Shown here: positions 43,260 through 53,170 of the stretch, in pieces
Layout of the letters: every line of letters starts with the position of its first letter
How positions within the stretch are numbered: position 1 is the first letter of the stretch
Origin: Sphingobacterium sp.
GTDB taxonomy: Bacteria > Bacteroidota > Bacteroidia > Sphingobacteriales > Sphingobacteriaceae
Length of the DNA: 64,000 nt
Direction of reading: 5' to 3'
Assembly (NCBI GenBank): GCA_029239355.1
Contig: JAQZAZ010000003.1
Coordinates: 99,369-163,368 of the forward strand
Translations under genes and position numbers: made by a program
The notes under the pieces: generated by a model
The model's database searches: none
Told to the model about the DNA's origin: nothing
Seen by the model: only the letters and a program-made list of their open reading frames with translations

Positions 43260-44534
43260 ATGGATATTTTAATTGGACTCCAGTGGGGAGATGAAGGAAA
43301 AGGAAAGATCATTGATCTGATCAGCCGTGAGTATGACATTATTGCCCGGTTTAATGGTGGGGCAAACGCTGGGCATAGCATTTACCACAATGATAAACGG
43401 ATTACGCTGAAATTACTGCCCTCGGGAATCTTTTATCCCCATATCAAAAATATTATCGGTACCGGTGTGGTGATCGATCCAGTTGCACTCCAGGCGGAAG
43501 TGGAACAGCTTCAAGACTGTCTGTCTGACGCTAATTTAATCCACCGGATCCTGCTATCAGTGAAAGCTCATCTTGTGTTGCCAACCTACAAGTACTGGGA
43601 TATGTATTTCGAAGAATCACCGGAATACCGTACTATTGGAACAACAAAAAATGGCATTGCACCCACTTACTCCAATAAAATACTTCGGCAGAATGTACGC
43701 GTGGAGGATATCTTTTCCAAAGATTTCGAAGCCTATGTTTTCCAAATTTTGAATAAACAGTATGCCGAATTACAAGCTTTGGGGCAGGATATGCCGGCAG
43801 TACAAGAATTATATGATAATTTTCTAAAGGCATGTAATTTTTTAAAAAAGCTAAAAATTACCGATACAGAAATTTTCATCAATGAAGCACTCAGCAACAA
43901 TAAAAAAGTATTGGCCGAAGGTGCTCAGGCCACTTTATTGGATATCGATCATGGCAGCTACCCCTATGTCACTTCCTCAAATACCATCGCGTCCGCTGCA
44001 TGTGTAAGTCTAGGGGTGTCGCCCAAGCTAGTTGATAAGATCTATGGTGTTACCAAAGCCTATTGCACACGTGTAGGAAACGGCATATTTCCAACCGAAT
44101 TAACAGGCCCCCTTGCCGAAGAACTACGTGAAAAAGGAGGCGAATTTGGATCCAATACCAAACGCCCGCGAAGAGTGGGCTGGCTTGATCTTCCCGCATT
44201 AAAATATGCTGCCATGTTAAACGGGGTGACCGACCTTGTACTGACAAAGGCAGATATCCTAAATGGCATGTCCGAGGTGCCAATTTGTACAGCATACGAG
44301 ATAGATGGTGAAACAAGAACCTTAATTGCTCCAACATTTGCAGACGATATCCCAAAGCCGGTCTGGAAATTTTTAGACGGATGGGATGCTCCACTGAATA
44401 AAATCTACCAGCAGACACAAGTTCCAAAAGCACTGAAACTATTTATCTCTTTTTTGGAGGAAGAATTAAAGATTCCTGTAAAATACCTATCCACTGGACC
44501 ACAACGGGAAGAATTGATTATCTTAGGTAATTAA
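43260..44534 (+). CDS. purA: Adenylosuccinate synthetase
   Basis: The 424-aa protein has the PurA signature MDILIGLQWGDEGKGKII (P-loop-like GDEGKGK and catalytic Asp), NAGHS (catalytic His), GTTKNGIAPTYSNK, DIDHGSYPYVTSSN, VTKAYCTRVGNGIFPTEL and RPRRVGWLD. It joins IMP and aspartate using GTP in AMP synthesis. Two motif positions differ from the usual text: IAP for IGP in the first, and NTKRPRR where TTGRPRR is common. It could therefore be a second, divergent PurA. It sits between a flavodoxin-like oxidoreductase and a Crp-type regulator, unlike a housekeeping purA. Confidence 0.9.
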   Translation: MDILIGLQWGDEGKGKIIDLISREYDIIARFNGGANAGHSIYHNDKRITLKLLPSGIFYPHIKNIIGTGVVIDPVALQAEVEQLQDCLSDANLIHRILLSVKAHLVLPTYKYWDMYFEESPEYRTIGTTKNGIAPTYSNKILRQNVRVEDIFSKDFEAYVFQILNKQYAELQALGQDMPAVQELYDNFLKACNFLKKLKITDTEIFINEALSNNKKVLAEGAQATLLDIDHGSYPYVTSSNTIASAACVSLGVSPKLVDKIYGVTKAYCTRVGNGIFPTELTGPLAEELREKGGEFGSNTKRPRRVGWLDLPALKYAAMLNGVTDLVLTKADILNGMSEVPICTAYEIDGETRTLIAPTFADDIPKPVWKFLDGWDAPLNKIYQQTQVPKALKLFISFLEEELKIPVKYLSTGPQREELIILGN

Positions 44535-44544
44535 TACAAGTATT

Positions 44545-45114
44545 ATGGAGCAGCTTTTAGCCTATATCCGAAAATTTGGTCAGCTTGATAAGCGAGAGGA
44601 AAGTCTAATCAGGCAGGCCTTTGAGAAAAAGCATCTTCCAAAAGCGACCTATTTTGTCGCTTGCGGAAAGGTTACCAATAGTATAGCCTTCGTAGAAAGC
44701 GGGGTATTTCGTTCCCTTTATTACAATGATAAAGGTGACGATTTTACACGATACTTTATTTACGAAGGCCGCTTTATTGGAGATTTCCAAAGTTTTCTGG
44801 ATCGTACTCCATCCAACGACTATATCGAATCCGTTACAGATGCACAATTGTGGAGCCTTGATATCCATAATTTTCTGTTGTTGGAAAAGGAGATCAAAAT
44901 CTGGCCCTTACTGATGGCTAAGCTATACGGTTTTGTCATTGAAAGCAAGTTAAAAACAGCGAATACCATGATGAACCTCGATGCCAGTGAACGCTATCTG
45001 CTATTTCTAAAGCTCTATCCCGGACTGGCAAATCGTGTTCCTTTAACAATGCTGGCCTCCTATTTGGGGATTACAGCTTCTTCTTTAAGCCGCATCCGAA
45101 AGAATATCGTATAA
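44545..45114 (+). CDS. Crp/Fnr-family regulator
   Basis: The 189-aa protein has a beta-roll sensor (LPKATYFVACGKVTNSIAFVESGVFRS) and a C-terminal helix-turn-helix (MLASYLGITASSLSRIRKNIV). It is a relative of the regulator at 41923. Its start lies 10 nt after purA, so it is probably in the purA transcript. Confidence 0.86.
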   Translation: MEQLLAYIRKFGQLDKREESLIRQAFEKKHLPKATYFVACGKVTNSIAFVESGVFRSLYYNDKGDDFTRYFIYEGRFIGDFQSFLDRTPSNDYIESVTDAQLWSLDIHNFLLLEKEIKIWPLLMAKLYGFVIESKLKTANTMMNLDASERYLLFLKLYPGLANRVPLTMLASYLGITASSLSRIRKNIV

Positions 45115-45226
45115 AGGATGCTATTCATAGCGGGTCATCGTTCCCCGGGAACCCGGCGAGCTGTCACGGAACCATGTATCAAACTTTGGCTTAGCGATAT
45201 AGAATGTAGTTTTTATCTCATTTGCT

Positions 45227-46462
45227 CTACCAGCGATAGAGCAATCTCGTTGTAAAAACGTTGTCTTTGAGATCATCAGAGAAATTTGGTAAACTAGTCG
45301 TCTCATTGGTGACATGTTCGTTGTAAACTGTCAGTTTCAATCGATTACTGATCTGATAAGCAACACCGTAACCCAATGTACTGAATTTTACATCGCCATC
45401 TGCCGTAAAATTATCAGGCATTCCGATGCTCATACCACTTGCCTTTTTGTTCGGATCATATACGTCATACGCCAATAAAGCTGTTACACCTGTTTTTGCG
45501 ATTTCCTGGGTAAACCAAAGGTAATATCCGTTAAATTTTCGCTGGTACAAATCCGTTGCCGGCTGGGTGGTAAAACTTCTACTTGCGTATGGCCCTTTGA
45601 TATCCTCTCCACCAGCTACACCGGGTTGGTCGCCGGTTACATATTCCGTCTTAAAGCTGGACTTTCCAAAGCTATTATCGAGTTCTATCTGCAAGTTTGC
45701 ACCATAATAGTTCCGTCCGATTCCTTTACCCTCGTTCTCATCGCTGGTATGTGCAGTATAGCCAGCTCCATCAGAGGTATAGTAAGTCTTCGTATCGTTT
45801 CGGACTGATCCTTTATAGAATGAACCACCGAAACCAAGATGTAATCTTTTATCCGCAAGGCTATCGAACTTAAATGCCAAGTTACCGATCAGATCTTTTT
45901 TGGAGTCATAGTCTTTGGCTGAATGCCCACTTCCATTTACCAGGGCTAAATCTAAATTCAGGAATTTTACTTTGCCTCCTGGATGGTAGCTAACCATACC
46001 ACCAAGATCACGTTCACGCGGCATCAAGGTTTGAAACACGCGCGCTCTTTCCGGGAAATCGCGATAGCCAGAAGAGTAGACGATAGAATATCCAAAGGGT
46101 CTGTTGAAGAGACCGGCTGTAAGGCTTAAACCCTTTTGGCTGGGGTGCCGCAGCTGAATGAAAGCATCCATTAATTGCACACCATCCTGTGTTGCATCGA
46201 GTTGGAACACAATACTTGAATAGGTATCCACGCGGTCGATCTTAAGGCGGCCACGTCTGATCATAAAACGGTTGTCAGAGTTCTTGGAGAAATCCCCACC
46301 GGAGAACGAAGTTATTCCTGGAGATTGCGCCTTTTGAAACTGTGTCTGAAGGTATCCCGTGATTTTGATATCATGTGGATCATAACTTGAAGGCGCATTG
46401 TTATTTTGCGCCATGGCCACTGCAGGAGCGATCAGAGTTGCGAGTAAAAGTGCTTTTTTCAT
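45227..46462 (-). CDS. OprO/OprP-like (phosphate-selective type) porin
   Basis: The 411-aa product has a signal peptide (KKALLLATLIAPAVAMAQ), then a barrel. IKITGYLQTQFQ, FMIRRGRLKIDR and SIVFQLDATQDG near its start are typical of the Porin_O_P family, and the barrel ends in RLLYRW. It should form an outer-membrane channel for anions such as phosphate or pyrophosphate; selectivity cannot be read. The frame extends to 46483 but the Met at 46462 starts a normal signal peptide. It stands alone. Confidence 0.87.
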   Translation of the reverse strand: MKKALLLATLIAPAVAMAQNNNAPSSYDPHDIKITGYLQTQFQKAQSPGITSFSGGDFSKNSDNRFMIRRGRLKIDRVDTYSSIVFQLDATQDGVQLMDAFIQLRHPSQKGLSLTAGLFNRPFGYSIVYSSGYRDFPERARVFQTLMPRERDLGGMVSYHPGGKVKFLNLDLALVNGSGHSAKDYDSKKDLIGNLAFKFDSLADKRLHLGFGGSFYKGSVRNDTKTYYTSDGAGYTAHTSDENEGKGIGRNYYGANLQIELDNSFGKSSFKTEYVTGDQPGVAGGEDIKGPYASRSFTTQPATDLYQRKFNGYYLWFTQEIAKTGVTALLAYDVYDPNKKASGMSIGMPDNFTADGDVKFSTLGYGVAYQISNRLKLTVYNEHVTNETTSLPNFSDDLKDNVFTTRLLYRW

Positions 46463-46798
46463 TGAATAACTTTTTTGTAGCAATGGATATCATCAGGACT
46501 TATCCGTATAAACAGATTTTACGTTCAGATGGTTCATTGGTATTATAATAATCTCTAATATAATGAATGAATCTTAAGAGGATTACAGGTTCTGATTAAA
46601 TATTATAAGTCCTCTTATTTCAATGCCGTAAAAATAGATTCTCAATGTTAAGTTAGTATTAATAAATTGTTAGACTATTAATTTGTACACATAAAATTAA
46701 TGATTTGGTAATAATACATCAAGATTAAATAGCCACAAAACATAATTGCCATCCCTTTTGATAAGGGATGGCAATTATTATTACAAAACAAAGGAATA
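46463..46798. other. 336-bp intergenic region
   Basis: No gene is seen. It holds the terminator of the SusD gene (46743-46777) and, in its left half, an AT-rich stretch that should include the porin promoter; I find no consensus match. A short inverted repeat AAGAGGA/TCCTCTT lies at 46576-46582/46610-46616. Confidence 0.4.
46743..46777 (-). terminator. Terminator of the SusC/SusD pair 1
   Basis: A perfect 15-bp stem (46743-46757 with 46763-46777) around a 5-nt loop lies 22 nt after the SusD stop. Confidence 0.75.
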
Positions 46799-48202
46799 TT
46801 AGTATCCAGGATTTTGAACAAGATTAGGATTCTGTTGAACCTCAGCTTGCGGAAATGGTAATACGACAGTAGTTGCGCCCCATTTCTGTTCTTTGGCAGT
46901 TCCATGAGCAGGAATATCTCTCCCTGTTCTTAGGAATTCAAATGTTCCATGTCCTTCAAAAGCTAATTCGATTCTTCTTTCTTGTAAAATTTTTGAAATC
47001 AACTCACTTTTGGAGGAAGCAACTATAGAAGTTGAAGCATCAGATCTATGTCGTACTTGATTTACTATAGTAAGCGCCTCTGCACTAACAGAAGTTCCTG
47101 AAGCAAGATTTGCCAAAGCTTCTGCTTTTGTCAACAATACTTCACTATATCTCATCACAGGAGCCCAGTCTCCTATTGTGGTAAACTTTCCATTCCAGAA
47201 AGCGCCATCTTCATCTACAATTAGATCTTTCCTTCTTAAATCATTAGTAGTCATTAGATTAACAAAATCAGGACTTGCTTGAATATCCCCTCTTAATCCA
47301 GGAGAATAATGTTGTCCTAAAGCATGATTTGTATTCGGATTATCCGAACCATTATGCGCAACGGAGAAAATACTTTCCGGAGTTGTATATTTAGTAAAAA
47401 TGTCTTTTGGAGACACTTCCAAAGAGTATTTACTAGAAGAAATTACCTTGTTAGCAAACTCCAATGCTTTAGTATAATCCTGTTTATATAAATAAACTCT
47501 AGCTAACAAAGCATCAACAGCACCCTTTGTAGCCCGCCCTACATCCGAAATGCTTCTAGTATTAGTAGCTTCTGGCAATGAAGGATATGCCTCTTCTAAA
47601 TCTTTAATAATTTGGTCATAAACTTCTTTAACCGTATTACGAGGGATTCTGTTCGAAGGATCAAAGGGTTTATCAGAAACTGCTAGAACCAACGGCACAC
47701 CTAAATGCGAGCCATCAGCAGTAAATTTATAAGGCTGAGCCCAAAGGTTTATCAAGTAAAAGTAACTTAATGCACGAATAAATTTTGCTTCGGCTTTATA
47801 TTTCGCCTCGTCTTCTGGCGAAGCTATACCTGAATAGATTGCAATATTTTTTAGAAATAAATTTGCTTCGTTAATCGTTCTATACCCACCAATGAATGCG
47901 TCTTCAACTATTAGATCATCAGATCGCAATAACGAGAAATTAGGAATATTTCCAAAATTGGAAGGGACTCCGCAGTCAATACCTCTTATATCAGAATATA
48001 TCAACACTCTTCCACCCAAAAACTCTCTATTTTGCAATGCATCATACATTCCAATTGCCGTTTTGGCGATTCTATCTGCAGAAGCAAAAGCCTCTGCAGG
48101 ATCCAACTGTGCATAAGGACTTTCAAATAATTGTTTCTCACACGAAACAAACAAGGACCCAAATGCTATTGATCCCATCAAAATATATTTAAATTTTAAC
48201 AT
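46799..48202 (-). CDS. SusD/RagB-family surface lipoprotein (pair 1)
   Basis: The 467-aa product has lipobox VSC and the SusD pattern: an N-terminal TPR-like helical part (YRTINEANLFLKNIAIYSG; KYKAEAKFIRALSYFYLINLWAQPYKF) and the usual LGVPLVL, NTVKEVYDQIIKDLEEAYPSLP and SDVGRATKGAVDALLARVYLYKQDYTKALEFANKVI segments; the C-terminal ERRIELAFEGHGTFEFLRTGR is typical. SusD proteins cap the SusC channel and bind the glycan or peptide cargo. It starts 10 nt after its SusC partner. Confidence 0.92.
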   Translation of the reverse strand: MLKFKYILMGSIAFGSLFVSCEKQLFESPYAQLDPAEAFASADRIAKTAIGMYDALQNREFLGGRVLIYSDIRGIDCGVPSNFGNIPNFSLLRSDDLIVEDAFIGGYRTINEANLFLKNIAIYSGIASPEDEAKYKAEAKFIRALSYFYLINLWAQPYKFTADGSHLGVPLVLAVSDKPFDPSNRIPRNTVKEVYDQIIKDLEEAYPSLPEATNTRSISDVGRATKGAVDALLARVYLYKQDYTKALEFANKVISSSKYSLEVSPKDIFTKYTTPESIFSVAHNGSDNPNTNHALGQHYSPGLRGDIQASPDFVNLMTTNDLRRKDLIVDEDGAFWNGKFTTIGDWAPVMRYSEVLLTKAEALANLASGTSVSAEALTIVNQVRHRSDASTSIVASSKSELISKILQERRIELAFEGHGTFEFLRTGRDIPAHGTAKEQKWGATTVVLPFPQAEVQQNPNLVQNPGY

Positions 48203-48212
48203 AACTCAGATT

Positions 48213-51200
48213 TTAAAGTGAAACATTTAATCCAAATGTATACGTTCTTGGTTGCGGAACAGCTCTACTATCAACACCAATAGCAATATTTGAATTATTT
48301 CTATTAGAATTAACTTCTGGATCTTGACCCTTATAGCCTGTTATAATAAAAGGATTATAAACCTGAGCGAATAGCCTTAATCTACTAATTCCGATACGTG
48401 ATAAAGTTGCTCCACCGAAATTATAACCCAAACTAATTGTTCTTACCCTCAAAAAGTCGCCTTTTTCTAAAAATTTATCAGAGGCAGAGTTCGCCTGATT
48501 ATCAGTCAACACCACTCTCGCAACGTCTGTTTTCTGTCCAGGGGTAGTCCACCTATCCAAAATTTCCGTACTATTGTTTACAAAGAAATTTGAAAGTAAT
48601 GCAGCTCTGGTAGAATTGTAGATATAAAATCCACCAGTATAAACCATAGAAACACCAAAATCAAAATTCTTATATGTAAAATTATTGTCGATACCTCCAT
48701 AATACTTAGGTAAACCTGATTTGTCTGTGTAAACAGCATCAGCCCCTGTCATTGCGGTTGTTGCTTTCCCATCTTGCGTCCAAGACTGAGTATCTGGATT
48801 ATACATCTTTACTGCTCCATCAGCTGTATACCAAGTTGGATTTCCAGTCTGTTCATCAACTCCAGCCCAACGTCTTAATTTATAGGTACCTAAAGACCTA
48901 CCAACGCTTGCAACAGAATTACCTTCAATAATATCTACACCTTCAGTGATCAAATCTTTAACTTTATTGCTAATCGCTGTAAAATTAAATGAAGTATTCC
49001 AAGTGAAATTCTCTTTTTCGATGGTTTTCATATTAAAAGTGAACTCGACCCCTTTATTGACCATTGAACCAATATTCATGAATATCGAGCCTGCTTCACT
49101 TACTTCAGATGAAGGTACCCCTGTAGTATACAATGGTTTTGCTTGTAAAATTAGGCCAGAAATATTGTTGTTAAAATAATCGATTACAAAATTGTATCGA
49201 TTATTCATTATATTAAAGTCAATACCAATATCCAGCTTTTCTGAAGTTTCCCATTTTAAATCTGGAGTTCCAACTTGGTAAGCAGAGTAGCCGTTTAAGC
49301 TAGCATAGGATCCACCTTGGTATAAATCTCTTGAAGCATAGGATCCAATCCCCCTAGAATTACCAACTTTACCATAACTCGCTCTCAATTTTGCATAGGA
49401 AATCCAATCAACTGATTTCAAGAAATCCTCTTCTGATGCTACCCAACCCAACGATGCAGATGGAAAGTATCCCCATTTTGAGTTCTTACCAAATGCTGAA
49501 AATGCATCAGCACGTATAGCTAAATCAATTAAATACTTATTTTTGAATCCATACCCAACCCTTGAGAAATAAGACTCTAAACCATTAGAGAAAACCGTTC
49601 CCCCAGTCATACCCATTACATCATCTGTACCAGGAGCGACGCTTGTAAATGTTCCGTCAATAATATCGGTAAAGTATTCGTCACTAATATTACTAGCTCC
49701 GGCATAAACTTGCTTTTCTTTTGTAAACTGATATTCTGTCCCTAATGTTACAGACAATCGATGATCTTCATAAAAGGTCTTATCATAATTGATATAATTT
49801 TGCCATACCCATTGATTTCTATTTCTAAAATTATCCTGAATTAATCCTAAATAAGCTGTTCCAAGTCCACCAATGTTAGGGTGGCTGTATTGATGTTCAT
49901 AGTTATTCAAATAATCTATACCAAACTTACTCGTCACTCGTAGACCCTGGACCGGTTGAACTTCGATATAACCATTAGCCAATATCTGCTCTGGAGTGTT
50001 CTGATTTAATTGCTTGTCCAACGTAGCAATTGGATTCGCTATATTTCCTCCTGTGACACTTGAATTGTTTATTTGATTTAGATTCTTTCCAAACCCCAAG
50101 TATCCAGATCCACTCAGATTGTACCCAATGATATTGTTTGGGTTTCTAATCGCAACATTTGGAAATGCATTTAATGCTGCAACGGTTGCCCCCGCAATAT
50201 ATCGATCTGTTAAAACCCCATCATTCACAGTTTTAGAATACGATAGTGAAATCCCACTCTTCAACCATTTGGTCGGTTTAATATCACCATTTAACCTAAC
50301 TTGACCTGATTTCAACTCGTTTTTATAAATGATGCCTTTTTGATTCAAATATCGAGCAGACCCATAGAAATTTCCTTTATCATTTCCAGAAGATATCGAG
50401 ACAGAATTATCATAGCCAATACCAGTTCTATAAACTTCGTCTAACCAATTTGTTCGATCATTTACACCGTCTCCATCAATATCACTTTCTTTCGCTATAA
50501 CGTTTACAACACCCTTATAGCGCGGTGCCGCATTTTTTGCCTTTTCATTACTGATTTCTATAAACTGATCTCCATCCAACAGATCTATTAACTTCGAAGG
50601 CCTACTTGAGGTAATCTTGGATTCAAAACTAATATTTGAAACTCCATTCTTACCTCTTTTTGTTGTAATTAAAATAACTCCATTAGCAGCTCGAGATCCA
50701 TAAAGAACCGCAGCAGCCGCATCTTTTAAAACTTCTATGGACTCAATATCATTACTGTTAATTAAGGCCATTGGATTAAAACGAGTCCCGTCACCGCTAT
50801 TAAATGTATTCACATTTTCAACAGCGTTCATTGGAACACCATCGATTACATATAAAGGAAGCGAGCTTGATGAAATTGAATTAACACCTCGAATTCTAAC
50901 AGACATTCCATCTCCCAATGTACCTCCTGTTGAACCAATTTGCACACCGGCCATTTTTCCAGACATTGCTTGTTCAAAACTTAATGTTGGTTCTGCTGCA
51001 ATTTTATCGCCTTTTATAGTACCTTGTGAACCTGTCAAATCTTTTATCTGCCGTTGTCCATAACCGGTGATCACAACCTCTTCCAATTCTCTATTAGAAT
51101 CGTCTAAAGTCACATTAAAAGCAGACTGTCCTTCTTTTACAATTAAAGTTTTGTCTGCGAATCCAACTGAACGAAATACAATGACTTTTCCTGTTGGCAC

Positions 51201-51389
51201 AGATAATGAATAATTACCATTCGCATCTGTTTGGGTAGCTACGCTTGATCCCTGTACTGCAATCGTCACTCCAGCTAACGGTTTACCATCAGCCCCCGTA
51301 ACACGGCCGCTCACTTTCTTCTCTTGCGCGAACGCTACTGAAGTCAGGATCATACTACCCACGAAAAAACTGAGTAATTTGTGTTTCAT
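48213..51389 (-). CDS. SusC/RagA TonB-dependent receptor (pair 1)
   Basis: The 1058-aa protein has a signal peptide, a carboxypeptidase-D regulatory-like beta-sandwich (residues ~25-105), a plug (EEVVITGYGQ ... MSVRIRGVNSISSSSLPLYVIDGVP) and a 22-stranded barrel ending in Leu. SusC imports ligands delivered by SusD. The first ~100 residues are nearly identical to those of the SusC at 53171, after which the two differ widely. A Bacteroidota promoter lies about 150 nt upstream. Confidence 0.93.
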   Translation of the reverse strand: MKHKLLSFFVGSMILTSVAFAQEKKVSGRVTGADGKPLAGVTIAVQGSSVATQTDANGNYSLSVPTGKVIVFRSVGFADKTLIVKEGQSAFNVTLDDSNRELEEVVITGYGQRQIKDLTGSQGTIKGDKIAAEPTLSFEQAMSGKMAGVQIGSTGGTLGDGMSVRIRGVNSISSSSLPLYVIDGVPMNAVENVNTFNSGDGTRFNPMALINSNDIESIEVLKDAAAAVLYGSRAANGVILITTKRGKNGVSNISFESKITSSRPSKLIDLLDGDQFIEISNEKAKNAAPRYKGVVNVIAKESDIDGDGVNDRTNWLDEVYRTGIGYDNSVSISSGNDKGNFYGSARYLNQKGIIYKNELKSGQVRLNGDIKPTKWLKSGISLSYSKTVNDGVLTDRYIAGATVAALNAFPNVAIRNPNNIIGYNLSGSGYLGFGKNLNQINNSSVTGGNIANPIATLDKQLNQNTPEQILANGYIEVQPVQGLRVTSKFGIDYLNNYEHQYSHPNIGGLGTAYLGLIQDNFRNRNQWVWQNYINYDKTFYEDHRLSVTLGTEYQFTKEKQVYAGASNISDEYFTDIIDGTFTSVAPGTDDVMGMTGGTVFSNGLESYFSRVGYGFKNKYLIDLAIRADAFSAFGKNSKWGYFPSASLGWVASEEDFLKSVDWISYAKLRASYGKVGNSRGIGSYASRDLYQGGSYASLNGYSAYQVGTPDLKWETSEKLDIGIDFNIMNNRYNFVIDYFNNNISGLILQAKPLYTTGVPSSEVSEAGSIFMNIGSMVNKGVEFTFNMKTIEKENFTWNTSFNFTAISNKVKDLITEGVDIIEGNSVASVGRSLGTYKLRRWAGVDEQTGNPTWYTADGAVKMYNPDTQSWTQDGKATTAMTGADAVYTDKSGLPKYYGGIDNNFTYKNFDFGVSMVYTGGFYIYNSTRAALLSNFFVNNSTEILDRWTTPGQKTDVARVVLTDNQANSASDKFLEKGDFLRVRTISLGYNFGGATLSRIGISRLRLFAQVYNPFIITGYKGQDPEVNSNRNNSNIAIGVDSRAVPQPRTYTFGLNVSL

Positions 51390-51536
51390 ATGTTTATGTT
51401 TATTTAATTAAGTATGTTTAATTCTTTTATAAAATAATTTGGCTAGTGTTATTAAAACTTTCCATAATTCATATATGCTAGTTAGTTGCCCATCTTCCCC
51501 AAGTGGCGGAGCCCGCTTGTTAAAAAATGTTAAATA

Positions 51537-51566
51537 CAAAATTATAACTTTTTTTAACATTTGCAA
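51537..51566 (-). promoter_or_regulatory. Promoter of SusC/SusD pair 1
   Basis: On the minus strand TTG (51564-51566), a 19-nt spacer and TAATTTTG (51537-51544) match the consensus exactly. The leader is about 140 nt. The spacer's AAAAAAAGTTA end is shared with the promoter of pair 2. Confidence 0.75.
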
Positions 51567-51723
51567 TGCATGCATAATTTTGTGATAACATTAAGCTAAA
51601 GAAAAAATAACAAACATCTAATAATCAGCAAATTATTTTCTTTAAAATTCGTAAAAAAAAGAAAATAACTGTAAAGAAAACACACTCAATTTATTGCAAT
51701 AAAATAAAACACAAATAAAAAAA

Positions 51724-51749
51724 GGCTGTATCATTTTTTTGACACAGCC
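51724..51749 (-). terminator. Terminator of SusC/SusD pair 2
   Basis: GGCTGTATCA (51724-51733) pairs with TGACACAGCC (51740-51749) with one mismatch; on the minus strand it is followed by a T-run, 35 nt after the SusD stop. Confidence 0.7.
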
Positions 51750-51784
51750 CTTATAGCTTTTATAGAGGTAATAATTCTATACTC

Positions 51785-53152
51785 TTACATTCCCCACCAA
51801 ACGGCAATATCCATCGGGATATTCTTTGCATTCGGATTATATAATGTAGTTGTTTGAGGGAATGGATAACGCTTGGGAATTATGGGCAATGTTGCACCAA
51901 CACTTTGTGGTCTTGGTGTTAATGCTGGAATTCCAGTTCGTCTAAAATCGTTATAAGGTTCAATTCCCTGATTATAGAGGGCCACCCATTTCTCCGTTAA
52001 AATATCAGTCTTAGTTGCGGTCGCATAATTTGCTACAGTGGCAGCAGATTCCGCTCCATCTGTTACATACGCTACATTGGCCTTAATCGCCTCATTTAAA
52101 TCTGCAGCCGCGTTACCTCCTTGTCGTTGTTTCACTTCCGCCTCTATAAATTTGGCTTCGTAATAGGTGATGATTGGAAAATCATTATCACTAGCAAAAA
52201 ATGGTCCGATCACTGATATATCTGCAGCAATGGCTTCTTTTGTTATATCTCCTCCAATAAATTGTTTTTTAGAGTTGGGGCGCAAGAAGTATGCTAACCT
52301 TGGATCATTTTTTGCAGACAACCTATCAACAAATATGTTACTTGCACCTAAATATCCTCTTCGTGAAGCTTGAAAAGCTCCCCATTGGTTTTGGGAGTTC
52401 TCATCATGAGGAGCAATCATATTATCATCATTAGAAGAAATCCCCTTCTTCAAATAGTCAAGGACTTTAGTCTCTGTACCTGTTACTTTACTAGAAGTCC
52501 GATTAAGAAACCGAGCTCTTAGTGTATAAGCTGCTTTTACCCATTTTTGAGCGTCCCCTTTATAAATTAAATCATCCTCCGCTGGCAAGTAATAATTTTG
52601 ATCTTCTGCAACAGATAAATCTGTAATTGCATCTGCAAGAAGGTTATCTATGCTTTTATAAATGTCCTGCTGTGCATCCAATTTAGGTGTTTTGTTACCA
52701 CTTGTCCATTGAAAAGCCTCAGCATAGGGTACGTCGCCCCATAGGTCCGTTGCGAGACTAAGATTAAGCGCCATCATAACTTTAGCAATTCCCTCATAGT
52801 ATGGACTTTTAGTCTCAGCAATGTTTGCCTTGTCAATCATGAGTTTCAAATTGTACATTGTATTTGAATACAGCCCGATCCAAACGTTATCAAAATCGCC
52901 TTGCGTAATGCGGTAATTTTGGACATCTGAATACTGTGCATTTAGACCTACCGAATGCTGTACCAAAATACTGCTCATTCTGGATAAATCTCCTTCCACA
53001 TTCTGAAACGTATTCACTTCAGCTGCCGTTAACATGGAAGGCAAGTTCCCATCCAATGGATTATTAGGACTTATATATAGATCATCACCCGTTTTACATC
53101 CAACAATAGCTGTAAAACACAAGGCATATAGTAATTTTACTTTATTTTTCAT
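51785..53152 (-). CDS. SusD-like_2/RagB-family lipoprotein (pair 2)
   Basis: The 455-aa product has lipobox VGC and SusD-like_2 features: PSMLTAAEVNTFQNVEGD near the start, NLSLATDLWGDVPYAEAFQ, a TPR-type helical part (WVKAAYTLRARFLNRTS), EKWVALYNQGIEPYNDFRRTG and the end PFPQTTTLYNPNAKNIP ... VWWGM. It is the surface lid partner of the SusC at 53171, starting 18 nt after it. Confidence 0.92.
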   Translation of the reverse strand: MKNKVKLLYALCFTAIVGCKTGDDLYISPNNPLDGNLPSMLTAAEVNTFQNVEGDLSRMSSILVQHSVGLNAQYSDVQNYRITQGDFDNVWIGLYSNTMYNLKLMIDKANIAETKSPYYEGIAKVMMALNLSLATDLWGDVPYAEAFQWTSGNKTPKLDAQQDIYKSIDNLLADAITDLSVAEDQNYYLPAEDDLIYKGDAQKWVKAAYTLRARFLNRTSSKVTGTETKVLDYLKKGISSNDDNMIAPHDENSQNQWGAFQASRRGYLGASNIFVDRLSAKNDPRLAYFLRPNSKKQFIGGDITKEAIAADISVIGPFFASDNDFPIITYYEAKFIEAEVKQRQGGNAAADLNEAIKANVAYVTDGAESAATVANYATATKTDILTEKWVALYNQGIEPYNDFRRTGIPALTPRPQSVGATLPIIPKRYPFPQTTTLYNPNAKNIPMDIAVWWGM

Positions 53153-53170
53153 GTTATGAATAATGTTTAA

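Larger units (their letters stand above)
51390..51784. other. 395-bp intergenic region between SusCD pairs
   Basis: It holds the promoter and ~140-nt leader of SusC pair 1 (51537-51566) and the terminator of SusD pair 2 (51724-51749). No gene is seen. Confidence 0.5.
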
